Below are positions 1 to 5,185 of a stretch of DNA of 7,839 nt, one piece after another. The stretch is taken from NCBI GenBank assembly GCA_030621105.1, contig JAUXIH010000044.1, positions 1-7,839 of the forward strand. The letters run 5' to 3'. The notes beneath the pieces were generated by a model. That model worked only from the letters and a program-made list of their open reading frames with translations. It made no database searches and had not been told where the DNA came from. This DNA is from Dehalococcoidia bacterium. GTDB taxonomy: Bacteria; Chloroflexota; Dehalococcoidia; GIF9; AB-539-J10. Made by a program: the position numbers and the translations under genes. Position 1 is the stretch's first letter, and the number at the start of each line of letters is the position of its first letter.

Positions 1-521
1 GCCCTGGCAATCTCCAGATTGTTACCCGTTATCTTGGTTTTGAAAGCGGTGTCGATGATACTATTTCCATCTGTCCCATGCGATGTTCCTGTGCTGGAGG
101 CGATATCATCTACCGCCATTCCATTGACTGCCACTCTCTGGTTCATCGCCTCACAGGCAAGAATGGCCTCATCCCAGTCCACATAAGTCCAGGTACATTT
201 CATAGCCAGAGACATAGCAGCGTAGGTGCTTCCCCAGTTATCGCCATCGACAGCGCCTTTTGTGGACATCGTAGCTAAAGGATGCGTCATTGGGTATTTC
301 GCCAGACCGAAACCGCCTAACTCAACATCATTTGCAAACCCCTTAGTAATCATTCCTGCTGGAAAGCCGGCCGTCTTGAACCTTGGAATCCAGACAAAGT
401 CCGAATGAACCAAGGATGCTCCCGCGGCATTTTTGTTCTCGTGTTCCACTCGGATATCTATAGTCGCCGCATCTATATAATCCAAAAGGTCTTTTAAGCT
501 TTTTGCTGTTACCAGTGCCAT
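1..521 (-). CDS. N-terminal part of a probable phage adhesin with FGE-sulfatase/C-type-lectin-like fold (runs off left edge)
   Basis: Translation from the ATG at 519-521 stays open to the left edge, giving 173 visible residues, so the 3' end is missing. After a helical start come F-V-W-I-P-R-F (residues 42-48), F-P-A-G-M-I-T-K-G-F, L-G-G-F-G-L-A-K-Y-P-M-T-H-P (68-81), D-N-W-G-S, and W-T-Y-V-D-W-D-E-A-I-L-A-C-E-A-M (111-126). The series W-(I/V)-P-(R/K)-F, G-G-F-(W/G)-(I/L)-x-K-Y-x-x-(S/T)-(Q/H)-P, then W-D-x-A-x-x-A-C, is one I associate with phage proteins of the formylglycine-generating-enzyme/C-type lectin-like fold. In phages these usually act as receptor-binding or other host-contact proteins rather than enzymes. 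AAGGAGG is 8 bases upstream. The catalytic or variable C-terminal region is outside the window. Confidence 0.6.
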   Translation of the reverse strand, partial: MALVTAKSLKDLLDYIDAATIDIRVEHENKNAAGASLVHSDFVWIPRFKTAGFPAGMITKGFANDVELGGFGLAKYPMTHPLATMSTKGAVDGDNWGSTYAAMSLAMKCTWTYVDWDEAILACEAMNQRVAVNGMAVDDIASSTGTSHGTDGNSIIDTAFKTKITGNNLEIAR

Positions 522-835
522 CAGGCCACCTCCTTAAATTCCCTTATCACTGTCTTGCTGAGGTCGAGAGGGGCAATAACTTCCCTGGTCACCGGTGTCC
601 CCATGTCGTCAATCTGCCCTGTGTCCTCAGCGGTAATGACTGCGGCCGGCACCTCGAGCTCACAGATTGTTGTCTGGTGAATAGGCTTTGACTCAATAGT
701 AAGAGAGCCGTCCGGGTCCTTAAACACCGTTACCTTTTTCCCCTGATAACCAGAGAGGTCAAACTCAGTTTTCTCAACTACTAACTTTGTTCCCCTTTTC
801 TGGATAGGTGCGTCAATCTTAGTTTTCTCAATCAC
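521..835 (-). CDS. Small protein with GTG start, 104 residues, unknown function
   Basis: The 104-residue product starts at GTG (833-835), placed 6 bases after AGGAGG; no ATG in this frame is as well placed. The middle alternates hydrophobic and charged residues (T-K-L-V-V-E-K-T-E-F-D-L-S-G-Y-Q-G-K-K-V-T-V-F-K-D-P-D-G-S-L-T-I), a plausible beta-hairpin series. The rest is acidic and polar (V-I-T-A-E-D-T-G-Q-I-D-D-M-G). The TGA stop shares a base with the next ATG (TGATG), so translation is probably coupled to the downstream adhesin-like gene. It might be a chaperone, a linker or a virion protein. I do not recognise a family. Confidence 0.65.
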   Translation of the reverse strand: MIEKTKIDAPIQKRGTKLVVEKTEFDLSGYQGKKVTVFKDPDGSLTIESKPIHQTTICELEVPAAVITAEDTGQIDDMGTPVTREVIAPLDLSKTVIREFKEVA

Positions 836-845
836 CTTTCACCTC

Positions 846-1151
846 CTAATATGGCTCTGCTGCCCACTCAAAGGCCGACACTCCGGAGCCGGTGTTATTG
901 ACCCTGAAACTATTGGTGGCCTTGTCTGAAATCCAGACTTCGCCAACAGCACTGGGGTCAGCAGTAGGTCTTATCAAAACCCTGTAATCGGTATCAGCCA
1001 TGGCAGGGCTTAGCGCAACTGTGGTATACGAGCCATAACCACCGAAGTTATCCGTGCCACTCTGGCCAAGATGAGCATGAGAGGCAGCTGCCTCAAATTC
1101 TGTCTGAGTTAGCTCTGCCCCCACTGATACATGAGTAATTCCCTTAGGCAT
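846..1151 (-). CDS. Small beta-rich virion protein, 101 residues
   Basis: This 101-residue protein starts M-P-K-G-I-T-H-V-S-V-G-A-E-L-T-Q-T-E-F-E, with a short polar stretch near residues 24-40 (S-H-A-H-L-G-Q-S-G-T-D-N). Its second half is beta-type: V-A-L-S-P-A-M-A-D-T-D-Y-R-V-L-I-R-P-T and G-E-V-W-I-S-D-K-A-T-N-S-F-R-V-N-N-T-G-S-G. The D-T-D-Y-x-V ... V-W-I-x-x-K-x-x-x-x-F-x-V-x-N-x-G-S-G arrangement resembles small domains found at tips or sides of phage tail fibres. AGGAGGT lies 6 bases from the ATG and overlaps the previous TAG stop. The tail-fibre similarity is from memory; a host-contact role is possible but unproven. Confidence 0.65.
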   Translation of the reverse strand: MPKGITHVSVGAELTQTEFEAAASHAHLGQSGTDNFGGYGSYTTVALSPAMADTDYRVLIRPTADPSAVGEVWISDKATNSFRVNNTGSGVSAFEWAAEPY

Positions 1152-1161
1152 AGTTCACCTC

Positions 1162-1683
1162 CTAACTCAAAGTAATGTCTATTTCCAGCGTCCAGGTGCC
1201 GGTCGTCTTCGTCCCCAGGGACTCCACCTTCCTGTTAAGGCACTTGGTACTGGTCGACTGCTTTACTACCCACTCGTGCCAAGCGTAGTTGGCCTCAGCT
1301 GAGCCGAAGCTGGACTTGAAGGTCACCTTCTGGGTGGTAGAGGTGGGATAGGTAGCCTCCATTGCATTGTATTTCTTGTTGGTGACTGCCTGTAGGTCGG
1401 TCTGGGCGGCAGCAGCGGCCGTTGAGGAGTCCCCCACGCCAATAGTGGCGGCAGTGTTATCAAAGATATGAGTCGCACCGGGGACCGCTCCGGTAACCAG
1501 GTCCCACATTTCGTTGATGCCTGAGTTAAGTAAGCAGTTGCCCTCTCCCTCCTTTACCTCATAGGGGACGGTGCCCTCCAGGAAGGCTTCCCTTCCCTCC
1601 GGGGTCTTGAAGGCATCGATGTCGCCGTGCCTCTTTTCCAAGCGGTAGTGGCATTTCCAAGTTGCTTGTTCTGTTCTCTCCAT
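1162..1683 (-). CDS. Phage structural protein of unknown role (tail-associated candidate)
   Basis: This 173-residue protein has an N-terminal charged part (residues 1-45) and then N-C-L-L-N-S-G-I-N-E-M-W-D-L-V-T-G, followed by F-D-N-T-A-A-T-I-G-V-G-D-S-S-T-A. Next come Q-T-D-L-Q-A-V-T-N-K, a F-G-S-A-E-A-N-Y-A-W-H-E-W-V-V segment, and an ending L-N-R-K-V-E-S-L-G-T-K-T with beta strands. This order (G-V-G-D-S, Q-T-D-L, F-x-S-F-G-S-x-E-A-N-Y-A-W-x-E-W, L-N-R-K) recurs in virion proteins I have seen in many tailed phages without a defined function. It follows the connector; AAAGGAGG overlaps that gene's TAA stop. A tail or baseplate-like surface role is inferred from position. Confidence 0.65.
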   Translation of the reverse strand: MERTEQATWKCHYRLEKRHGDIDAFKTPEGREAFLEGTVPYEVKEGEGNCLLNSGINEMWDLVTGAVPGATHIFDNTAATIGVGDSSTAAAAAQTDLQAVTNKKYNAMEATYPTSTTQKVTFKSSFGSAEANYAWHEWVVKQSTSTKCLNRKVESLGTKTTGTWTLEIDITLS

Positions 1684-1696
1684 GTTGATCCTCCTT

Positions 1697-2716
1697 TTAA
1701 GATTTCGGATATTCTGTAAAGACCCTGGTTTTTACCAGTCGTCTCAGGTCTTGCTGATAGAGGGCTAATTTATTTTTAGCCCAGGCCTGATAAGAATTAA
1801 TGACACCGGAGATTGATAGTCTAGCCGTTAGTTCCTTGATGTAACCACCAGCTTGATTCAGATAGGCTGTAGCACCGGAAAGCTCCCGTGTTGCATAGTT
1901 GCCATACTGACCTGCAGGGGTATCCACGGATAAATAACCCCTCGCCTGATTCAGGTATGAGAGGGCGGCCGACATCTCCCTCGCAGCGTAATTGGCATAA
2001 TCACCCAAAGGGTCTCTGCCAACATATACCTTATTGAAACCTAGAGCTCGGCCAGCAGTCAGGTCGGCAATAGCCTGGGTAATTCTGGTAGACATACTGT
2101 CTATGGCCGCATCTGCTGTGGCCCTAGTCTCAGCTATTAAAGGACGACCGCTAGTAAGGTCGGCAATAGCCTGGGTTATCCGGGCCGACATGGTATCTAT
2201 TGAAGTATTGACATCAGCTATTCTCGTGATAGCCTCTTTCACTTGCGCCCTGACCTGATTGGTCCAGCCCAGAGCGGCATAAGCCACTACGCCGTTAACC
2301 AGTAGTCTCTCAAGTCGCTGGTCAAGGGTAGAGCTCGATTCGGTGAGCTGGTGAACCTTGTGGCAGTAGAGGTAAACATCCTCGCTAGCTGATGGGCTGA
2401 AGTTGATATCCATTCTCAGGGTATCTCCAAAGATACCGTGGTTCCTGTAATCAGGCGGATTCTGACCTGTGCGGAACTCAATCTTGTCCACCTCAAGTAA
2501 ATTCTCAATAGAGCTAATGTCTAACTCTTTTGAGCTTGCTGTGGTGGTCAGGGTCTCCTTGACTTCATAGGGTTTACGCTCAGAGATTTCAACCAGGCAA
2601 TCACTAATATACAGATTGAGCTCATCATCCTTGAAGTCTTGGTCGGAGCCAGAAACAAACTCATCATTGAGAAATTGGCGTACTGTTGCCCTTATTGCGC
2701 TAAGATTCTTAGCCAT
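1697..2716 (-). CDS. Putative head-tail connector/adaptor with a C-terminal tandem-repeat region
   Basis: The 339-residue protein has an N-terminal part (residues 1-165) like phage adaptor (gp6-type) proteins. It opens with a helix, I-R-A-T-V-R-Q-F-L-N-D, then an acidic D-D-E-L-N-L-Y-I-S-D-C-L-V-E-I segment, strands, and L-E-R-L-L-V-N-G-V-V-A-Y-A-A-L-G. Such adaptors join portal to tail. Residues 173-225 contain two copies of I-D-(T/S)-M-S-x-R-I-T-Q-A-I-A-D-L-T-x-G-R, 32 residues apart. Residues 236-293 contain a second pair, P-x-G-x-Y-x-N-Y-A-x-R-E, spaced 31 residues. The tail Y-Q-Q-D-L-R-R-L ends at T-E-Y-P-K-S. The repeats are unusual for an adaptor and lengthen it well beyond the usual single-domain size. 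AGGAGG is 6 bases before the ATG. Confidence 0.65.
   Translation of the reverse strand: MAKNLSAIRATVRQFLNDEFVSGSDQDFKDDELNLYISDCLVEISERKPYEVKETLTTTASSKELDISSIENLLEVDKIEFRTGQNPPDYRNHGIFGDTLRMDINFSPSASEDVYLYCHKVHQLTESSSTLDQRLERLLVNGVVAYAALGWTNQVRAQVKEAITRIADVNTSIDTMSARITQAIADLTSGRPLIAETRATADAAIDSMSTRITQAIADLTAGRALGFNKVYVGRDPLGDYANYAAREMSAALSYLNQARGYLSVDTPAGQYGNYATRELSGATAYLNQAGGYIKELTARLSISGVINSYQAWAKNKLALYQQDLRRLVKTRVFTEYPKS
1838..2011 (-). repeat. Intragenic tandem repeat B in the connector gene (2 copies, 93-bp period)
   Basis: Copies at 1931-2011 and 1838-1918 encode P-x-G-x-Y-x-N-Y-A-x-R-E-(M/L)-S-x-A followed by Y-L-N-Q-A-x-G-Y. The 31-residue period is close to, but not the same as, the 32-residue period of repeat A, and the sequence is unrelated, so two separate duplication events shaped this gene. 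Confidence 0.75.
2042..2200 (-). repeat. Intragenic tandem repeat A in the connector gene (2 copies, 96-bp period)
   Basis: Copies at 2138-2200 and 2042-2104 encode near-identical helical blocks of the form I-D-x-M-S-x-R-I-T-Q-A-I-A-D-L-T. Nucleotide identity remains visible, for example GGTCGGCAATAGCCTGGGT in both copies on the plus strand, so the duplication is fairly recent or has been kept by gene conversion. Confidence 0.8.
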
Positions 2717-2726
2717 ACCTATCCTC

Positions 2727-3083
2727 CTAGTCTTCTATAAGACAGTACTCAACATTACATGAAGCTGTGTTCGCTTTTCCGTAAACTGTGGCGCTGTTAT
2801 GTCGATAAAGGGCAAATTCGCCTGCCTTTAGTTTGGTATCGTAAACCCCAGTCGTTGACCCGATTTCCACATAGTTTGTAGAGTCAAGGTTTATGATAAG
2901 CATATAGCCTGGGGTTCCCAGGTCTGCGCCTTGGGCTATTTCCTCTTCGGCCGTCCCTATTGTTTGGACTCCGTGCGTAAAGGCATCACCGGTAACAGTT
3001 ACGCTTTTACTTACTTGCTTGGTGACTTTTGCGCCACCTTTACTAAACGACAGATTTACGATTAAAGAAAGTTCGTCAGCCAT
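2727..3083 (-). CDS. Small beta-rich virion protein, 118 residues
   Basis: This 118-residue protein is mostly beta strand by composition. Residues 5-30 alternate hydrophobic and Ser/Thr/Lys, followed by G-T-P-G-Y-M-L-I-I-N-L-D, N-Y-V-E-I-G, L-K-A-G-E-F-A-L-Y-R and an ending V-E-Y-C-L-I-E-D. This N-L-D-x-x-N-Y-V-E-I-G ... L-K-A-G-E pattern is one I associate with small phage structural proteins of jelly-roll-like character, with no assigned role. It precedes the connector gene; its TAG stop is part of that gene's TAGGAGG ribosome site. No enzyme motifs are present. Confidence 0.7.
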   Translation of the reverse strand: MADELSLIVNLSFSKGGAKVTKQVSKSVTVTGDAFTHGVQTIGTAEEEIAQGADLGTPGYMLIINLDSTNYVEIGSTTGVYDTKLKAGEFALYRHNSATVYGKANTASCNVEYCLIED

Positions 3084-3090
3084 AGCCCAC

Positions 3091-3252
3091 CTACTTCTTT
3101 ACTGATTCTTCACAGTAATCCTTTAATGTCTCTTCGCTGTTTCCTTCAGCTAATTTAGCTGCCTGAGCACTGTAATCCTTGGGGGTTTCCCCTTTCTTTA
3201 TTGAAAGTGCTATGCAGAACAGCTTACGCTGAGATTCACTGGTTGCCGGCAT
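3091..3252 (-). CDS. Small protein, 53 residues, MPAxSxxQ type (DUF3008-like)
   Basis: Translation gives 53 residues starting M-P-A-T-S-E-S-Q-R-K-L-F-C-I-A-L-S-I-K-K-G-E and ending E-E-S-V-K-K. The start M-P-A-x-S-x-x-Q, followed by a hydrophobic helix and K-x-G-E, recalls DUF3008-type small phage and bacterial proteins, whose function is unknown. The second half (A-Q-A-A-K-L-A-E-G, then E-E-T-L-K-D-Y) is helical and charged. GGAGGTGGGAG lies directly before the ATG, with the previous TAG merged into this site. Its own TAG stop leads into the weaker AGGTGG site of the 118-residue gene. The family link is from motif memory, not a search. Confidence 0.75.
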   Translation of the reverse strand: MPATSESQRKLFCIALSIKKGETPKDYSAQAAKLAEGNSEETLKDYCEESVKK

Positions 3253-3263
3253 CTCCCACCTCC

Positions 3264-3470
3264 CTATACGTTCTTTACGAGTTCGTCCTTATGTCCTTTG
3301 AGATTACTTTCATCCGATAGACGCCAGCCGAAGGTATGATTTACAACAGGTATCTGCCTCGTCGCGGACTTACCGCAACCGGGACAGGGAAAAGAGTCTT
3401 CCCCGGGCATCGGGAGGAAGTGCTCAAAGTCCATCCCGCAGTGGCTGCATCTATACACGTACAGGGGCAT
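3264..3470 (-). CDS. FmdB-type zinc ribbon protein
   Basis: The 68-residue product begins M-P-L-Y-V-Y-R-C-S-H-C-G, the hallmark of the FmdB family of small zinc ribbons, with C8-x2-C11 and C29-x2-C32 as probable zinc ligands. The C-terminal part (after residue 40) is polar and lacks the Ser-rich tail of some members. Such proteins occur in many bacteria as putative regulators and are also carried by phages; their biochemical role is poorly defined. AGAGGT lies a few bases before the ATG, and the start is inside the end of the 83-residue gene. Its TAG stop is fused to the GGGAGG site of the next gene. The fold is clear, but its job within a head operon is not. Confidence 0.85.
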   Translation of the reverse strand: MPLYVYRCSHCGMDFEHFLPMPGEDSFPCPGCGKSATRQIPVVNHTFGWRLSDESNLKGHKDELVKNV

Positions 3471-3702
3471 CTTCTACCTCTTCGGGGTTCTTCCCGCCCA
3501 CTGTATTGCCTCTTGCGGCAAGGTATTCCGCCTGAGTCTTGATGTTGTCCTCTATAGACATTCCCCCATTCAGGGGAGGAATGATGGCATAGAATAGGAC
3601 TTCACCATCAGAAGTGACCTCAACCGACTTCATCTGCTTGAGCTTCAAGGCGCTGAGTTTCTTGAACTCGGTAAACCTGATGTTCGGAATTAAATTCGCC
3701 AT
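3451..3702 (-). CDS. Small protein, 83 residues, unknown function
   Basis: This 83-residue protein has a Lys/Leu-rich N-terminal segment (F-K-K-L-S-A-L-K-L-K-Q-M-K), a short beta part (S-V-E-V-T-S-D-G-E-V-L-F-Y-A-I-I-P-P), and a polar end around I-K-T-Q-A-E-Y-L-A-A-R-G-N-T-V-G-G-K. It begins on the last base of the preceding stop, with GAGGAG further upstream, and overlaps the zinc-ribbon gene by 20 bases. These overlaps imply co-translation of three small proteins. I do not recognise a named family. A virion or assembly accessory role is only suggested by position. Confidence 0.75.
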   Translation of the reverse strand: MANLIPNIRFTEFKKLSALKLKQMKSVEVTSDGEVLFYAIIPPLNGGMSIEDNIKTQAEYLAARGNTVGGKNPEEVEDAPVRV

Positions 3703-3872
3703 TAGTCCTCTATCTCCTCTCTGTCAATTTGGGTCACCCTGCAGAGCAAAAAGCCATCCTCATCACACCGGAGCAATCTCTTGTTACCGCTCTTGTCTAC
3801 CCCCATCAGCATCTGACAAGGAACCCCATCAACCGCTACCTTTCCTTCTTTTTCTTCATTTTCTTCTGCCAT
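3702..3872 (-). CDS. Small acidic protein, 56 residues, unknown function
   Basis: Translation gives a 56-residue protein starting M-A-E-E-N-E-E-K-E-G and ending E-E-I-E-D. Acidic ends flank a core, G-V-P-C-Q-M-L-M-G-V-D and then R-C-D-E-D-G-F-L-L-C-R-V. The (V/C)D-x-D-G-x-L-x-V-like core resembles short beta units in small phage structural proteins, a weak resemblance from memory. Three cysteines (19, 36, 44) are notable but do not form a zinc-ribbon pattern. AGGAGG lies 6 bases before the ATG. The TAA stop shares its last A with the ATG of the next gene (TAATG), so translation is probably coupled. The strong ribosome site and exact coupling support a real gene. Confidence 0.75.
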   Translation of the reverse strand: MAEENEEKEGKVAVDGVPCQMLMGVDKSGNKRLLRCDEDGFLLCRVTQIDREEIED

Positions 3873-3892
3873 AATTTACCTCCTAAGACAGA

Positions 3893-3921
3893 GAGGGGAG
3901 AGTGTTTAATTCTCTCCCCTC
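3893..3921 (-). terminator. GC-rich hairpin between the 214- and 56-residue genes (possible weak terminator or processing site)
   Basis: GAGGGGAGAG (3893-3902) and CTCTCCCCTC (3912-3921) form a perfect 10-bp stem around a 9-base A/T-rich loop. In transcript orientation the stem is followed by TCTGTCTT, a pyrimidine-rich but imperfect U tract, then the AGGAGG of the next gene. It may lower readthrough after the highly expressed head genes or protect the upstream RNA 3' end. A strong terminator is unlikely, because the next gene starts only 20 bases further on and no new promoter is evident. Confidence 0.45.
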
Positions 3922-3939
3922 ATACCCTCCTCATACCCT
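3918..3939. repeat. Perfect 11-bp tandem duplication
   Basis: CCTCATACCCT occurs twice back to back (3918-3928 and 3929-3939) in the gap after the 214-residue gene. In transcript orientation it reads AGGGTATGAGG twice. The first copy overlaps the right arm of the hairpin at 3893-3921. It looks like a recent slippage duplication. Confidence 0.8.
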
Positions 3940-3951
3940 GTGCTATAGCAC
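3940..3951. repeat. 12-bp perfect palindrome over the stop codon of the 214-residue gene
   Basis: GTGCTATAGCAC is self-complementary over all 12 bases and contains the TAG stop (3943-3945). It directly abuts the 11-bp tandem repeat. It could be a protein-binding half-site pair or chance; nothing in the sequence decides. Confidence 0.5.
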
Positions 3952-4587
3952 GATGACTTTCATCTGGCTATAACCTGTAACGTCAGCAGTCGCAGAACCA
4001 AAATGGAGCAACACCGACCCCGGACCCGCAACGATTACAGGTATATGTTTGCGTGCAGTCCATAGGTAGTTAGTGTTCTCATCCGCCAGCTGTGTAGCCT
4101 TTGCATCATTGGAGATGGAGTGTCTTGCTATTTCCAATGAACCACCGGCAGTCTTGGCAGCAGCGGTGATGTCCGGCCCCACATAAGCAGCGAGTCCCGA
4201 AGCGTTAGCAAAGCCTGTGTTCAGGTTAATCGGGGTAAAGGCGGTGCCACCAGAGCTATAACGGACTTTGGTATTATCCACCTCAAGCATTACTTCAGCC
4301 AAGGTTCCAGCAGCGAGGTCAACCACGTGAGCACTTGCCTCTGCCAACATGACAGTTACACCAGAGGGGACATCCACCAGCATATTCAACGTGGTGTCAT
4401 CTACTGGCGTGGTGTCAATCGGTGCATTTTCCGCTCCGGCAAAAACCAGATAACCCTTGCCGATAAGTACCATATACGAGAAGAAGTCCATGCCGACAGG
4501 CATACCGTATTTGTTCATCGTGGCACGGGATTTGGCTTCGTTTTCTAGGTTCCTCAAAACAGTCACAGCCATAAATTCACCAGGCAT
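3943..4587 (-). CDS. Probable virion protein, beta-rich (capsid decoration or minor head protein)
   Basis: This 214-residue protein has an N-terminal helical segment (residues 8-30, L-R-N-L-E-N-E-A-K-S-R-A), then mostly beta-type sequence with hydrophobic/threonine alternation. Examples are V-P-S-G-V-T-V-M-L-A-E-A-S-A-H-V-V-D-L near residues 73-91 and the ending H-I-P-V-I-V-A-G-P-G-S-V-L-L-H-F-G-S. It lacks cysteine-rich, membrane or catalytic motifs. The composition resembles the 172-residue upstream neighbour, and both follow the capsid gene, so the two may build the particle surface. AAAGGAGG is 7 bases before the chosen ATG. A second Met at residue 6 has no good ribosome site of its own. 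Unusual inverted repeats flank the gene on both sides (see 4595-4633 and 3893-3951). Function is inferred from context. Confidence 0.7.
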   Translation of the reverse strand: MPGEFMAVTVLRNLENEAKSRATMNKYGMPVGMDFFSYMVLIGKGYLVFAGAENAPIDTTPVDDTTLNMLVDVPSGVTVMLAEASAHVVDLAAGTLAEVMLEVDNTKVRYSSGGTAFTPINLNTGFANASGLAAYVGPDITAAAKTAGGSLEIARHSISNDAKATQLADENTNYLWTARKHIPVIVAGPGSVLLHFGSATADVTGYSQMKVIVL

Positions 4588-4594
4588 AATGTTT

Positions 4595-4633
4595 CCTCCT
4601 TTAATTTAGGAGGGGATGCCTCCACCCCCTCCT
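4595..4633 (-). promoter_or_regulatory. Hairpin before the 214-residue gene, able to compete with its ribosome binding site
   Basis: In transcript orientation, AGGAGGGG (4626-4633) can pair with CCCCTCCT (4608-4615): an 8-bp perfect stem with a 10-base loop. The 3' arm also contains CCTCCT (4608-4613), the exact complement of the downstream Shine-Dalgarno AGGAGG (4595-4600), separated by 7 bases. The two pairings use the same bases and exclude each other. The stem is not followed by a U run on the minus strand, so it is not an ordinary terminator. A translational switch or a stabilising/processing hairpin is an inference. Confidence 0.45.
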
Positions 4634-4640
4634 CGTACTT

Positions 4641-5159
4641 TTACGCTACAGCGATAGCACCCAGCTCAATATCGCTATTGAGAAGGTCATCGTAAGGAAC
4701 AACCCTCAATGCCAAATCCCATCGTAAGCTAGAAGCATCGGCAGTCCCATTTGGATAAACCACAAGGAAAGCATCAGTGGAATTACCCTTTGCTTTCCAG
4801 ATAGGACGGCTTACGCCCGCTACCGCCTGAGTTGCCATCCCCTCAAGAACACCCTTTGCCGTATTAACGAGCGAGTCAATCACTTCAACACCGACATTAG
4901 TCCCATCCGCATCATCAGCCAGACCAACATCGATGTCACAGTCATCGCTGTCTTCAGTTGTAATGACGGCAAGGGCCTGTAGTATCACAAGGTCTTGTGA
5001 GTACGGGTTTTCCTTGTAATAAGCCACGCCGGCAGAGGCAATAGCTGCAGGTCCCCTCAGACCAGGGAATCTCATCCAGAAATCCCGGGCTGCCCCTGCC
5101 TGATTGGATGACTTTGACGCATCGTAAGTCATCTCTATAGCAGTAGTAATAGTCGCCAT
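4641..5159 (-). CDS. Probable virion protein after the major capsid gene (decoration-like)
   Basis: This 172-residue protein is rich in Ala, Val, Asp, Gly and Thr, with many short predicted beta strands (for example D-L-V-I-L-Q-A-L-A-V-I-T-T and C-D-I-D-V-G-L-A-D-D-A-D-G-T). It has no membrane segment or signal peptide. The hydrophobic/acidic alternation, and a C-terminal strand series ending I-E-L-G-A-I-A-V-A, suit a compact beta-sandwich virion protein. It comes 26 bases after the capsid stop, with AAGGAGG placed 8 bases before the ATG. Genes in this slot often encode capsid decoration or minor head proteins. No catalytic motif is visible, so the assignment rests on position and composition. 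An enzyme is unlikely. Confidence 0.7.
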   Translation of the reverse strand: MATITTAIEMTYDASKSSNQAGAARDFWMRFPGLRGPAAIASAGVAYYKENPYSQDLVILQALAVITTEDSDDCDIDVGLADDADGTNVGVEVIDSLVNTAKGVLEGMATQAVAGVSRPIWKAKGNSTDAFLVVYPNGTADASSLRWDLALRVVPYDDLLNSDIELGAIAVA

Positions 5160-5185
5160 AATAAAACCTCCTTAACTTTTTGTTT

